Assembly: GCA_903854725.1 (NCBI GenBank)
Contig: CAINWZ010000049.1
Coordinates: forward strand, 1-49,553
DNA length: 49,553 bases
Source: an uncultured Bacteroidota bacterium
GTDB taxonomy: Bacteria > Bacteroidota > Bacteroidia > Chitinophagales > Chitinophagaceae
Direction of reading: 5' to 3'
The notes under the pieces are model-generated. The model was not told where the DNA came from, did not search any database, and worked only from the letters and a program-made list of their open reading frames with translations. The translations under genes and the position numbers were made by a program. Of the stretch, positions 15,874 to 24,899 are shown piece after piece (positions within the stretch are counted from its first letter, which is position 1; the number at the start of each line of letters is the position of its first letter).

Positions 15874-17377
15874 GGGCTTGTGTAGTAGAATCTACAGGAT
15901 GGGGATGCTTTTTCAAGAATTCATTGGCCCATTTTTCATATTGTTGGATTTGTTCCCATTCTTTGCTATTCATTACATAATCCATGGCTTCTTTTTCATT
16001 GGTTGCTTTTCCTAAACGATCGTTTAGCAAATCTCTCTTTAATTGATAATTGGAGAAGATGGCACGCATAAGCATTTTTTCTGCAATATCGAAATCAATG
16101 GCTTCTTGATCTTCTTGAAAATTTACAAATTTATTAGTCACTTCTCTAGCCTTAATCCATTGAACCGTTTTTTGAACCAATTCATTATAGGATTTATGAT
16201 AGGCTTTCGATGAAAGAAGTTCGGCATTAGTAGCAGTATTATTATCAGTGGTCGTTTTGTTTTCGGTAACTACTTTTTGGGTATTTCTATTTGCAATAGC
16301 GTTTTTAGCAGATGTACTATTTTTAAAATTGATAGTTTTACTATTGTTAGCAGCAACTAAAACTCTATTATAGGTTGATTTATTAGCAAGTTCTTGATTA
16401 GCGTTATTAGTATAAGAAACAAAAAATAATAACGCACCAATACTTGACGCAAGTATCAATTTTGTAAATAATGTTTTATTGCCAACGTTTGTATGAGTCA
16501 AATTCCTTACTCTATCCAAAAGCTCATTGGGTGTATTTAAAAAGCCTACACTTAATGACAAGAATTTCTTTGAGTGTATGTTACCACTAACCAGATTGGC
16601 TATTTTATACAATGCATTTAAATAATCTAATTTATCAATAGCAGCGGAAACAACATACCTATCGCAAGCCATTTCCCTTTGCAAGCTTATCTCTTTATTG
16701 AACAAGTTTGTAAATGGATTGAAAAATAAAACTACTTGTGTAAAGCTTATAAATATATTAATTACATAGTCATTTCTAAGTATATGTGCCATTTCATGTA
16801 AAAGAATAGCTTCCATTTCCTTCATGGTTAATTGATTGCAAATTGAAATGGGTAAAAGTATTACTGGCTGCAACCACCCAAAACTAATAGGCGCTTCAAT
16901 ATTGGAAGATGTGCCAATTTTAATATTTTTTAGCTGTTCATGATGATGAGTAGTAGGTAGTAAAGAAATATACTCGTCAGTATTTGAATAATTAGCTGCT
17001 TTTTGCAAGTTCATTAAACTAAAAAATTGCAAGATCGTTTTGCCTACAATAAACAATAGCACTACGCAATAAATAAATCCCAACAAAGAAAGCCATTGAA
17101 GACTATTTTGATTCCATACATTGGCTAATAAATTATTACCAGTATATAAAATACTGCCCATAAACCCTGCTGATTGGACAGGTACAAGTATGCTTATAAT
17201 AAAATGAATAAGTCCTACTGTTTGAAACAAAGTAGCAATACTAAATAAATTTGCAGGCTGTAATTTAAAAACTCCTTTTTCAGTCAACAATTTAATGCAT
17301 TGATATATCCCCAATAATATAGCTACAAAACCTATATTATTTACAATGGCTAATGGGATATTTGCTAGCAATGACAT
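15851..17377 (-). CDS. M56 family (BlaR1/MecR1-type) membrane metallopeptidase
   Basis: Sensor protease partner of the BlaI repressor. The 508-aa protein has about three N-terminal membrane helices (near 10-30, 47-65 and 96-118), the zinc motif HEMAH at 194-198 with a downstream EMACD at 235-239, a helix at 205-225 and a last membrane helix near 311-329. Residues 330-508 would be extracytoplasmic and consist of a low-complexity Asn/Thr/Ala region followed by a charged helical segment. There is no beta-lactamase-like penicillin-sensor domain and no TonB C-terminus, so the input signal is unknown. It lies 33 bp downstream of blaI and overlaps the end of the WbqC gene. Confidence 0.85.
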   Translation of the reverse strand: MSLLANIPLAIVNNIGFVAILLGIYQCIKLLTEKGVFKLQPANLFSIATLFQTVGLIHFIISILVPVQSAGFMGSILYTGNNLLANVWNQNSLQWLSLLGFIYCVVLLFIVGKTILQFFSLMNLQKAANYSNTDEYISLLPTTHHHEQLKNIKIGTSSNIEAPISFGWLQPVILLPISICNQLTMKEMEAILLHEMAHILRNDYVINIFISFTQVVLFFNPFTNLFNKEISLQREMACDRYVVSAAIDKLDYLNALYKIANLVSGNIHSKKFLSLSVGFLNTPNELLDRVRNLTHTNVGNKTLFTKLILASSIGALLFFVSYTNNANQELANKSTYNRVLVAANNSKTINFKNSTSAKNAIANRNTQKVVTENKTTTDNNTATNAELLSSKAYHKSYNELVQKTVQWIKAREVTNKFVNFQEDQEAIDFDIAEKMLMRAIFSNYQLKRDLLNDRLGKATNEKEAMDYVMNSKEWEQIQQYEKWANEFLKKHPHPVDSTTQAPTRLIVY

Positions 17378-17410
17378 GTTGTAATTATGCTTATTGAATA
17401 TTTAAAAGTA

Positions 17411-17788
17411 TTATTTACGTTCTAGCTTTTGAATCATAGATTTTATCTCGGCTAAATCACTATCTGTTGGCTTGTGTTTTCCCAATGCTTGTAATACGAG
17501 CTGAGAAGTACTACCACTAAATAATGTTTGAATAATTTTACCTACAAATTGCTCTTGTGCTTTTTCTCTTTTTAAAGTAGGCGTATAAATATGAGTTTTA
17601 GAAGTAACGTTTCTAGTCACTAATCCTTTTTCATTCATGATTTGCATCAATTTAAGGGTAGTGGTATATCCAACATCTTTTGTTTTCTGAACTATATCAT
17701 GCACTTCTCTCACCGTTGCATTTTCTTTTTCCCATAGAATACTTAAAATCTCCAACTCGCTTTCGGTTGGTCTGTTGGTCTTATTCAT
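17411..17788 (-). CDS. BlaI/MecI/CopY family transcriptional repressor
   Basis: A 125-aa winged-helix repressor. The N-terminal domain has PTESELEILSILWEKENATV, recognition helix region VGYTTTLKLMQIMNEKGLV and wing, and the C-terminal dimerisation helices follow after about residue 70 (AQEQFVGKIIQTLF), ending in a helical LAEIKSMIQKLERK. In known systems the M56 partner triggers cleavage of BlaI. First gene of a two-gene operon. A palindrome between its -7 box and the ATG is a probable autoregulatory operator. Confidence 0.9.
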   Translation of the reverse strand: MNKTNRPTESELEILSILWEKENATVREVHDIVQKTKDVGYTTTLKLMQIMNEKGLVTRNVTSKTHIYTPTLKREKAQEQFVGKIIQTLFSGSTSQLVLQALGKHKPTDSDLAEIKSMIQKLERK

Positions 17789-17793
17789 AATAA

Positions 17794-17809
17794 TACGATT
17801 GAATTCGTA
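17794..17809. promoter_or_regulatory. candidate BlaI operator (TACGA-N6-TCGTA)
   Basis: A perfect inverted repeat TACGA (17794-17798) and TCGTA (17805-17809) lies between the proposed blaI -7 box and the blaI start codon. BlaI/MecI operators in other bacteria are palindromes with TACA/TGTA half sites, so size and place fit. Binding is inferred. Confidence 0.45.
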
Positions 17810-17818
17810 AGCAATCTA

Positions 17819-17826
17819 CGAAATTA
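17819..17826 (-). promoter_or_regulatory. candidate -7 box of blaI (TAATTTCG)
   Basis: On the minus strand TAATTTCG matches the TAnnTTCG variant, about 30 nt before the blaI ATG and just upstream of the palindrome. No -33 element is clear because the hppA terminator lies directly beyond. Confidence 0.35.
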
Positions 17827-17837
17827 TAGGAACTAAC

Positions 17838-17871
17838 AAAAAATCCCCCCGAAAATTTCGGAGGGATTTTG
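17838..17871 (-). terminator. intrinsic terminator of hppA
   Basis: Read on the minus strand, AAAATCCC-T-CCGA pairs with TCGG-G-GGGATTTT, followed by TTTTG. It lies about 55 bp downstream of the hppA stop codon and separates hppA from the blaI operon, which runs in the same direction. Confidence 0.85.
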
Positions 17872-17926
17872 TTAAATTATTTTTAAAAAGAACGCTACTT
17901 CAAGGTCAGTAGCCCATTCCCATCAT

Positions 17927-20335
17927 TTAGTTTTTCTTAAGATAAGAAGAGAATTTAGCATTCTGTTCTGCTGTCAAGGCCTTGCCATTCACGGTGATTT
18001 TACCATCGTTAATTTGAATCTTAACATTGTCAATTGGAGCAATCCCTTCTTCTTGTAAAGCTTGTATTAATGTTTTTGTATTCGCAGTAATAGTCACTGT
18101 ATGCGCTGTATCGTTTATAACTTTAGCACCCATTGCTGTATCTGTATTGATCACAGAAATTTCAACAGTTTGTGTTTTAGTAGTAACAGCAGCATCAGAC
18201 TTATGCATACTCGCTAAAGTAGGAGCGATGACTAATGATACAATTGACATTAATTTTATCAAGATATTCATAGAAGGTCCAGAAGTATCTTTAAAAGGAT
18301 CTCCCACAGTATCTCCCGTTACAGAAGCCTTATGTGGTTCAGATTTTTTATAGAACATCTCCCCATTTATTTCAACACCTTTTTCAAAAGATTTTTTAGC
18401 ATTGTCCCAAGCACCACCTGCATTGTTTTGGAAAATTCCCATGAGTACACCACTTACAGTAGCTCCTGCTAAGAAACCACCTAATGCTTCTGGGCCTAAA
18501 GTAAAACCAATTAAGATAGGAGAGATGATAGTGATTGCACCAGGCAACATCATTTTTTTCAAAGATGCTTCTGTACTAATGGCCACACATTTTTCATATT
18601 CTGGTTTACCAGTACCTTCCATAATACCTGGAATAGTACGGAACTGACGACGAACTTCTTCCACCATAGCCATTGCAGCTTCACCCACCGCGCGAATTGC
18701 TAAAGAAGAGAAGATAAAAGGAATCATTCCACCTACAAATAATGCAGCTAAAACATCCGCTTTATAAATATCAATATGTTGATTGTTTGGCATCGCAACA
18801 CCTACAAAGGCTGCGAATAAAGCTAACGAAGTTAATGCAGCAGATGCAATGGCAAAACCTTTACCACTTGCAGCAGTTGTATTTCCTACCGCATCTAAAA
18901 TATCTGTTTTCTCACGTACTTCAGCAGGCAACTCACTCATTTCAGCAATACCACCAGCATTGTCTGCAATAGGTCCAAAAGCATCAATCGCTAATTGCAT
19001 AGCTGTTGTTGCCATCATACCTGCAGCAGCAATGGCTACACCATATAAACCTGCGCAATAAGATGCACCAAAAATACCAGCAGCTAAAACAATAATAGGC
19101 ATGAATGTAGATTCCATTCCAATTGCTAAACCACCAATAATATTGGTTGCGTGACCTGTACTTGATTGTTTGATAATACTCATTACTGGACGCTTGCCCA
19201 TGGCCGTATAATATTCAGTAATGATACTCATTAAAGTACCTACCACTAAGCCAACAGCAATGGCACAAATAACTCCATTTCTTGTAAACTCAATACCACG
19301 TAAAGACATTGTCTCAGGAAGAATATTGTTTACTAAGAAATAACAAGCAATAGCAGTTAATATCATTGAACCATAGTTACCCATGTTCAATGCTTTTTGA
19401 ACTGTTGCTGTATTCAATCCAGCATTCTCGCTAATTCTAACAAAGAAAGTGCCAATGATGGATAATAATATACCGACACCTGCAATCATCATAGGTAATA
19501 AAATAGGAGACAAGCCATCAAAGGCATCTACTAATTTACCACCACCTACTGCAGTTACTTCTTGACCTAGTACCATGGTAGCTAACACTGTTGCAACATA
19601 AGAACCAAATAAATCGGCACCCATACCTGCCACATCACCCACATTATCACCTACGTTATCTGCAATGGTTGCAGGATTACGAGGATCATCTTCGGGAATA
19701 CCTGCTTCTACTTTACCCACTAAATCAGCACCTACGTCGGCTGCTTTGGTATAAATACCGCCACCTACACGCGCAAACAATGCAATTGATTCAGCACCTA
19801 AAGAGAAACCAGTTAATACTTCAATGGTTCTTAACATTTCTGAAGGATCCCCATTGACAAAAAATAATTGTTTTAATACTAAGAACAAGCCACCTAAACC
19901 TAAAACAGCTAATCCAGATACGCCTAAGCCCATCACAGATCCACCTGTAAAAGATACTTTTAAAGCACGCGCTAAACTTGTTTTAGCAGCTTGCGCAGTT
20001 CTTACGTTTGCTTTAGTAGCTACTTTCATACCAATATAACCAGCGGTTGCACTAAAGACGGCACCGATGACAAATGATATAGCGATACTCCAATGACTTT
20101 CTGCATTTTTAGTAGCCATAAACCCTAATAATAGAGCAACAATTACCACAAAATAGCCTAGGATTTTCCACTCCGCTTTTAAGAAAGCCATTGCACCTTC
20201 TGCGATGTAAGTGCTAATTTCTTTCATACGGTCATTACCTGCATCTTGTTTAGATACCCAATTGAATTTCAAGAGTGTATACAATAAACCCACAATACCC
20301 ATTGCCGGAACGGCATAAAATAGAAGATCTTTCAT
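17927..20335 (-). CDS. hppA: membrane-bound ion-translocating pyrophosphatase
   Basis: Couples hydrolysis of pyrophosphate to pumping of H+ and/or Na+ across the inner membrane. The polytopic protein shows the family motifs: [20 protein letters not shown] with [20 protein letters not shown] directly after, the second acidic site [26 protein letters not shown], and GGAWDNAKK plus [19 protein letters not shown] near the end. The sequence [12 protein letters not shown] has alanine where K+-independent enzymes carry lysine, so it is probably K+-dependent. H+ versus Na+ specificity is not decided. At 802 aa it is longer than usual: about 94 residues (from 709) follow the last membrane helix. Monocistronic, with its own terminator. 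Confidence 0.93.
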   Translation of the reverse strand: MKDLLFYAVPAMGIVGLLYTLLKFNWVSKQDAGNDRMKEISTYIAEGAMAFLKAEWKILGYFVVIVALLLGFMATKNAESHWSIAISFVIGAVFSATAGYIGMKVATKANVRTAQAAKTSLARALKVSFTGGSVMGLGVSGLAVLGLGGLFLVLKQLFFVNGDPSEMLRTIEVLTGFSLGAESIALFARVGGGIYTKAADVGADLVGKVEAGIPEDDPRNPATIADNVGDNVGDVAGMGADLFGSYVATVLATMVLGQEVTAVGGGKLVDAFDGLSPILLPMMIAGVGILLSIIGTFFVRISENAGLNTATVQKALNMGNYGSMILTAIACYFLVNNILPETMSLRGIEFTRNGVICAIAVGLVVGTLMSIITEYYTAMGKRPVMSIIKQSSTGHATNIIGGLAIGMESTFMPIIVLAAGIFGASYCAGLYGVAIAAAGMMATTAMQLAIDAFGPIADNAGGIAEMSELPAEVREKTDILDAVGNTTAASGKGFAIASAALTSLALFAAFVGVAMPNNQHIDIYKADVLAALFVGGMIPFIFSSLAIRAVGEAAMAMVEEVRRQFRTIPGIMEGTGKPEYEKCVAISTEASLKKMMLPGAITIISPILIGFTLGPEALGGFLAGATVSGVLMGIFQNNAGGAWDNAKKSFEKGVEINGEMFYKKSEPHKASVTGDTVGDPFKDTSGPSMNILIKLMSIVSLVIAPTLASMHKSDAAVTTKTQTVEISVINTDTAMGAKVINDTAHTVTITANTKTLIQALQEEGIAPIDNVKIQINDGKITVNGKALTAEQNAKFSSYLKKN

Positions 20336-20382
20336 AGCAATACTTATTCTTTTGTTTTCTGTTTAGATTCGTTTTCGGTCTG

Positions 20383-20390
20383 CAAAAATA
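20383..20390 (-). promoter_or_regulatory. candidate promoter of hppA (-7 TATTTTTG)
   Basis: TATTTTTGC on the minus strand lies 47 nt before the hppA ATG. A TTTG at 20413-20416 lies 22 nt further upstream, close to the usual Bacteroidota spacing of about 20. Confidence 0.45.
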
Positions 20391-20427
20391 GGGGGTAAAA
20401 GTCAAAAAAGGGCAAAAAAAGGCAATT

Positions 20428-21639
20428 TTACTCGACTAATGAGGTCGTATCTACTTTACCTGTAAAAACTGAGGCAATTTCCTTGCCTTTATAGATGGAT
20501 TTATTGAATTTATTGCCCAAAATGATAATGGTAGCTGACTCACTAATTAAGCGGGTAAACACTGTATTATTTCCATGCCACCATCCATTATGATAAACAA
20601 GCCTTTCTTCGTTAGGTTTTGCCAATATACGCCATCCTAAACCATAATTATGATAGTATTTATTAGTTGGGCTTTGGGGTTGAAAGGCCATTTCTAGTGT
20701 AGATGCTTTGATATATGTTCCTTCCGTTAAAGCCTTATCCCATAAATACATATCTCTTGCAGTACTGTACACATTTTTATCGCCATAAATACAATCATAT
20801 TTTTCAATTCGATAGGGAACCATGCGGGCATTGTAAGAAGGGGTATATTTATCGATACTCTTCGCACTAAAAATAAAAGTGTTATCCATTTTCAATGGCT
20901 TAAACAAAGTCTCTGCCATATAGGTAGGAAAATCTTGACCGGAAATTTTTTCAATAATTAAGGCCAATATTACAAAATTGGTATTACAATATTTAAAGAC
21001 TCTATCTGGTTTAGCAGCAGGAGCAGGGCGCTTTGAAACCATATAATCCAACACATCTTGATTGTTGTACAAGCCTTGTCTGAAAGGGGTTTCAGACTTT
21101 ATAAGTTGTAATTTTTTCACCCAACGACCCCTTCTGTTTTTAACTTTTATGGTTTTATATTGATGCGATTCCATAAAATAAGTGTAATCAGGCAAGCCAC
21201 TACGGTGTGATAATAATTGTTCAATAGTCACATCGGTATAGGGGAAATTGGCAAGGTATTTTGTAACAGGTGCTTTTAAATCTAATTTATCTTGTTCCCA
21301 TAATTTGAGCGCAGCCATTCCTGTGAATGTTTTTGAAATAGATGCTAAATGTATCGGCGTCTCAGGAATAATAGCCGTTTTATCTGAAAAATTGGAATAG
21401 CCTTTATAATCTTCAAAAATAACTTCCCCATTTTTAGCAATCAATATCTGACCACTAAACCCTCTATTCCCCAATAAAGTTTCATATTTAGCTTTCACTT
21501 CGGCAATTAAGCGCTCTTTTTCCTCATGGGTCAATAGTGTAGTAGACTGGCTATTGTCTAAAAAACGGGGGCCTTGTCCAGTGCCACAAGCGATGCTTAA
21601 AAAGAAAAAGCTAAGTAAGAGGGTAAATCGAACGATCAT
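20428..21639 (-). CDS. beta-lactamase-fold serine hydrolase lipoprotein (class C/PBP-like)
   Basis: A 403-aa lipoprotein: hydrophobic signal with lipobox SIAC and Cys18. The serine hydrolase domain (about 45-385) has the SxxK motif S100-I-S-K103, the YxN motif Y217-C-N219 and, near the C-terminus, HNGWWHG in the KTG/HxG position. Such proteins act as DD-peptidases, esterases or beta-lactamases; the histidine-type third motif is common in esterase- and DD-peptidase-like members, so antibiotic resistance should not be assumed. A charged insertion (KVKNRRGRWVKKLQ) lies between motifs. It is 92 bp upstream of hppA on the same strand and divergent from serA. Confidence 0.88.
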   Translation of the reverse strand: MIVRFTLLLSFFFLSIACGTGQGPRFLDNSQSTTLLTHEEKERLIAEVKAKYETLLGNRGFSGQILIAKNGEVIFEDYKGYSNFSDKTAIIPETPIHLASISKTFTGMAALKLWEQDKLDLKAPVTKYLANFPYTDVTIEQLLSHRSGLPDYTYFMESHQYKTIKVKNRRGRWVKKLQLIKSETPFRQGLYNNQDVLDYMVSKRPAPAAKPDRVFKYCNTNFVILALIIEKISGQDFPTYMAETLFKPLKMDNTFIFSAKSIDKYTPSYNARMVPYRIEKYDCIYGDKNVYSTARDMYLWDKALTEGTYIKASTLEMAFQPQSPTNKYYHNYGLGWRILAKPNEERLVYHNGWWHGNNTVFTRLISESATIIILGNKFNKSIYKGKEIASVFTGKVDTTSLVE

Positions 21640-21739
21640 CTGTTAGTTTTATAAGGTACCTATTACGATCAATAGATAACAAAATAACGAAAGAATTGCA
21701 TAATTTATTGTTAATGAATAGCAAACAGTTAATTTTTTT

Positions 21740-21747
21740 TAACTTTG
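21740..21747 (+). promoter_or_regulatory. candidate -7 box of serA (TAACTTTG)
   Basis: TAACTTTGC ends 4 nt before the serA ATG. If this is the -7 element, the mRNA would begin at or next to the start codon (leaderless). No matching -33 was found. Confidence 0.5.
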
Positions 21748-21751
21748 CACC

Positions 21752-22990
21752 ATGAGTAATTTCGATACCACTAGCTACCCAAAAGATAAAATCAAGGTTT
21801 TATTCCTAGAAAACATAAGTGACAAAGCGGTTCAATATTTCAAAGAACAAGGCTATACCGATGTCAAAAAAGTTTCAGGGGCTTTAAGCGAAGAGGAATT
21901 AATCAAGATGATAAAGGACGTTCATATTTTAGGTATTCGTTCTAAAACATTTATTTCCAAAAAAGTATTAGATAACGCCAAAAAATTACAAGCCATTGGT
22001 TGTTTTTGCATTGGCATGAACCAAGTAGATTTAAAAGCATGTAAACAAAAAGGGGTGGCTGTATTTAATGCTCCCTATAGTAATACAAGAAGTGTAGCTG
22101 AATTAGTGATTGGTGCTTCTATTATGTTAATTAGAAAAATTATTGATAAGAATACAGCAGCACATAAAGGTATTTGGAATAAAGAGGCAAAGGGTAGTTT
22201 TGAATTGAGAGGAAAAACCTTAGGTATTATTGGCTATGGTAATATAGGCACACAGTTAAGTATTATGGGAGAAGCAATGGGTATGAAAGTTCAATTTTTT
22301 GACATTGAAACAAAGTTGCCTCTTGGTAATGCAAAACCCACAAAATCGATTAAAGAAATTGTAAGTAGTTCTGATATCATTTCATTGCATGTTCCTGAAA
22401 CTGGTCAAACTAAAAATTTAATTAACAAAACGGTTATTGGTCAATGTAAACAAGGTGCTATTTTAATTAACTATGCACGAGGTGAAGTGGTTGACTTAGA
22501 TGCATTAAGCAAAGCTATTATTGATAAAAAAATAGGAGGAGCAGCGATTGATGTATTTCCTGTTGAGCCAGAAAAGAATGGTGATATTTTTACCACACCG
22601 CTACAAGGCCTACCCAACGTGATTCTAACTCCTCATATTGGAGGTTCTACCGAAGAAGCACAAGAAAATATTGGAGAAGATGTTGGTATTAAATTGTATC
22701 AATATTTAGAACGTGGAGTTTCTTATGGCTCTCACACAATACCATCAATTAGTTTACCTCCTGTTGAAAATGCACATCGCATTTTACATATTCACAATAA
22801 CGTACCAGGGGTGTTGAGTGCTATTAATACAGTGATGTCTAAAAATAAAATAAATATAGTTGGTCAATATTTAAAAACAAACGATGAAATTGGATATGTA
22901 GTGTTAGATGTAGATTCTAAATTATCTAAAACTGCTATTGCACTTTTAAAAGAAGTAAAACATACTATTAGAGTTCGTATGTTATATTAG
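21752..22990 (+). CDS. serA: D-3-phosphoglycerate dehydrogenase with ACT domain
   Basis: First step of serine synthesis: NAD-dependent oxidation of 3-phosphoglycerate. The 412-aa protein has the substrate-domain segment GIRSKTFISKKVL, NTRSVAELVIG, the Rossmann motif GIIGYGNIGTQLS, the catalytic Glu and TPHIGGSTEEAQ with the catalytic His. The C-terminal ACT domain (about 335-412, NNVPGVLSAINTVMS) implies serine feedback, as in the E. coli-type enzyme of similar length. Transcribed alone and converging with cutC after 20 bp. Confidence 0.95.
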   Translation: MSNFDTTSYPKDKIKVLFLENISDKAVQYFKEQGYTDVKKVSGALSEEELIKMIKDVHILGIRSKTFISKKVLDNAKKLQAIGCFCIGMNQVDLKACKQKGVAVFNAPYSNTRSVAELVIGASIMLIRKIIDKNTAAHKGIWNKEAKGSFELRGKTLGIIGYGNIGTQLSIMGEAMGMKVQFFDIETKLPLGNAKPTKSIKEIVSSSDIISLHVPETGQTKNLINKTVIGQCKQGAILINYARGEVVDLDALSKAIIDKKIGGAAIDVFPVEPEKNGDIFTTPLQGLPNVILTPHIGGSTEEAQENIGEDVGIKLYQYLERGVSYGSHTIPSISLPPVENAHRILHIHNNVPGVLSAINTVMSKNKINIVGQYLKTNDEIGYVVLDVDSKLSKTAIALLKEVKHTIRVRMLY

Positions 22991-23010
22991 CAGACTTTGA
23001 AGAAAGGATT

Positions 23011-23739
23011 TTAATGCTTAATGATCTCCAACATTTTTTTAATTTCTACTGTATCAACCCCTGTTGACAATAATTCCTCATGCATGGTCCCTTTAAAATA
23101 AAGCATTTGAGATGGCAACATTTTTCTTGCACTACTATGTATTTCAGTTGCCCCTGTTTGAGTAAGAATTTCTTTAATATTATTAGAACGCACTCCACTT
23201 CCTGGCATAATAATTATTCTATCACCTGCTTGCTCCACTAATTTTTTTAGAAGAGGCAAGTTTTCTGCAGCATTTGGTAATTGACCACTGGTTAAAATTC
23301 GTTTACAACCTGTTTTGATAATATCTTCCAATGCATTGAAAGGATCTTTGCATCTATCAAAAGCGCGGTGAAAAGTAACTTCCATTGGGCTTGCCAAATC
23401 CACTAATCTTTTTATTCTTTCTATATCAATGGTGCCGTCGGCATTTAGTAATCCAATAACAACCCCAGGATAGTCTAATTTTCTTGCCATGAGTACATCG
23501 GATCTCATGGCTTCAAATTCTTTCTTTGAATATAAAAAATCGCCCCCTCTAGGTCTTATAATAGGGAATATGGATTTATTACTTACTTTAATCAATGTAC
23601 TTAAACTTCCAAAGGAAGGGGTTGTACCACCCTCTAATGGATTCTCACAAAATTCAATTCTATCAGCGCCCGCTTTAATAGCATCTACTGCAGCTTCCAC
23701 TGAAAAAACAGCAATTTCGAGAATAGGTGTTGACATCAT
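23011..23739 (-). CDS. cutC: CutC family TIM-barrel protein
   Basis: A 242-aa cytoplasmic protein of the CutC family (historical name: copper homeostasis protein). Typical segments are EIAVFSVEAAVDAIKAGADRIEFCENPLEGG at the start (given here in overlapping pieces: EIAVFSVEAAVDA, ADRIEFCENPLEGG), PIIRPRGGDFLYS, VTFHRAFDRCKDP, ILTSGQLPNA and MPGSGVRSNNI. Two ATGs lie at the start (23739 and 23736). It follows the glycosylasparaginase gene by 23 bp on the same strand and no copper gene is near, so a sugar-linked role fits this context better than copper handling. That is inference. Confidence 0.88.
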   Translation of the reverse strand: MMSTPILEIAVFSVEAAVDAIKAGADRIEFCENPLEGGTTPSFGSLSTLIKVSNKSIFPIIRPRGGDFLYSKKEFEAMRSDVLMARKLDYPGVVIGLLNADGTIDIERIKRLVDLASPMEVTFHRAFDRCKDPFNALEDIIKTGCKRILTSGQLPNAAENLPLLKKLVEQAGDRIIIMPGSGVRSNNIKEILTQTGATEIHSSARKMLPSQMLYFKGTMHEELLSTGVDTVEIKKMLEIIKH

Positions 23740-23762
23740 AAATAAATATTTATAAAGACTTA

Positions 23763-24827
23763 TTAATCTACGAACGAAGATTCATATAACTTATTGCCAT
23801 CATTTGTATGTACGGCATAATTAAAACCTTTGTGTAAAGCATACGCACCGGCTTCCCCTTTAATATTCAGTGCAATAAAACAAACTTGAATGTCTTTAGC
23901 TTTTTCTTTTTTAATGCGTCTAATTCTTTCCACCACAAATTTACAAGCCTCAGAAGGTGATTTCCCTTGTCTCATTTGTTCAACTACAGCACTAGCGCCG
24001 GCCACTCTAATAACATCTTCACCTTGCCCTGTAGCAACTACAGCACCTACTTCATTGTCTACATATAAACCAGCTCCAATAATAGGAGAGTCTCCTAGAC
24101 GACCTCTCATTTTAAACCCTGCACCACTAGTGGTACAACTACCACTTAAATTACCAAAACTATCTAATGCAATCATTCCAATTGTATCATGATTCCATTC
24201 TCCATTGCTTAATTTATGGGGGGCCATAAAAGAGGGATCTAATTGACTCACTGATTGTTTTCTTTCAATATTGATGACAGGCTTGTATTCAGATTTTTTC
24301 AACCATCCTTCATAAGATTTTTTGGCATCATCTGATAACTTATCCGCTTCTAAAGTAAACCCTTCTGCAACAGCAAATTGTTGTGCACCTTCACCCACTA
24401 ACATTACGTGTGGTGTTTTTTCCATGACTCTACGTGCCACAGAAATAGGATGTTTGATTCGCTCTAAAAAAGCAACGCTACCACAGTTAAACTCATGATC
24501 CATGATAGAGGCATCTAAAGTTACATGTCCATCTCTATCAGGGTTACCACTTAAACCAACGCAACAATTTATCTCCTCTTCAGTAACCATCACTCCGTTT
24601 TCAACAGCATCCAACGCTTTACCATTAGCGCCTATAATTTTCCATGCAGCAAGGTTGGCGGCCAAACCTGCATCCCAGGTGGATACTACTACAGGATTAA
24701 TTTTTGATATAGCACTACCCCTATTTTTTGCTTCTTGTAAACTACTAGAAGGTATAAAACCACTCATAGTGAAACTTGTAATACCTAATCCCCCTAAATT
24801 CAAAAACTTTCTTCTATCCATACTCAT
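23763..24827 (-). CDS. glycosylasparaginase, N4-(beta-N-acetylglucosaminyl)-L-asparaginase (Tat-exported)
   Basis: Ntn-hydrolase that cleaves the GlcNAc-asparagine bond left after N-glycoprotein breakdown, giving aspartate and the amino sugar. The start chosen is the ATG at 24827 (MSMDRRKFL); a second ATG at 24821 is equally possible, while the frame extending to 24956 would overlap the divergent kinase gene. The product is 354 aa. Residues 4-8 (DRRKFL) plus the hydrophobic stretch form a Tat-type signal. The autoproteolysis site is HDT-IG with the nucleophile Thr215, preceded by the alpha chain containing STWDAGLAAN and NCCVGLSGNPD, and followed by GAGFKMRGRLGDSPIIGAG. All key residues are present. 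Operon with cutC. Confidence 0.92.
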   Translation of the reverse strand: MSMDRRKFLNLGGLGITSFTMSGFIPSSSLQEAKNRGSAISKINPVVVSTWDAGLAANLAAWKIIGANGKALDAVENGVMVTEEEINCCVGLSGNPDRDGHVTLDASIMDHEFNCGSVAFLERIKHPISVARRVMEKTPHVMLVGEGAQQFAVAEGFTLEADKLSDDAKKSYEGWLKKSEYKPVINIERKQSVSQLDPSFMAPHKLSNGEWNHDTIGMIALDSFGNLSGSCTTSGAGFKMRGRLGDSPIIGAGLYVDNEVGAVVATGQGEDVIRVAGASAVVEQMRQGKSPSEACKFVVERIRRIKKEKAKDIQVCFIALNIKGEAGAYALHKGFNYAVHTNDGNKLYESSFVD

Positions 24828-24899
24828 ACGTAATTCTTTTATTGATTTCAAGATACGAACAATGAGTATATTTTTAGTACTTTTAAGTATTATATTTTT

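Noticed and set aside
18027-20039. Long open frames antisense to hppA (e.g. 18027-18353, 18783-19061, 19824-20039)
   Set aside because: They mirror the highly conserved hppA coding sequence, show no family resemblance and have no promoter or start context. They follow from the Ala/Gly-rich codon pattern of the real gene.
20428-21639. Antibiotic-resistance beta-lactamase
   Set aside because: SxxK and YxN are shared by many DD-peptidases and esterases, and the third motif is HNGWWHG rather than KTG, so resistance is not supported.
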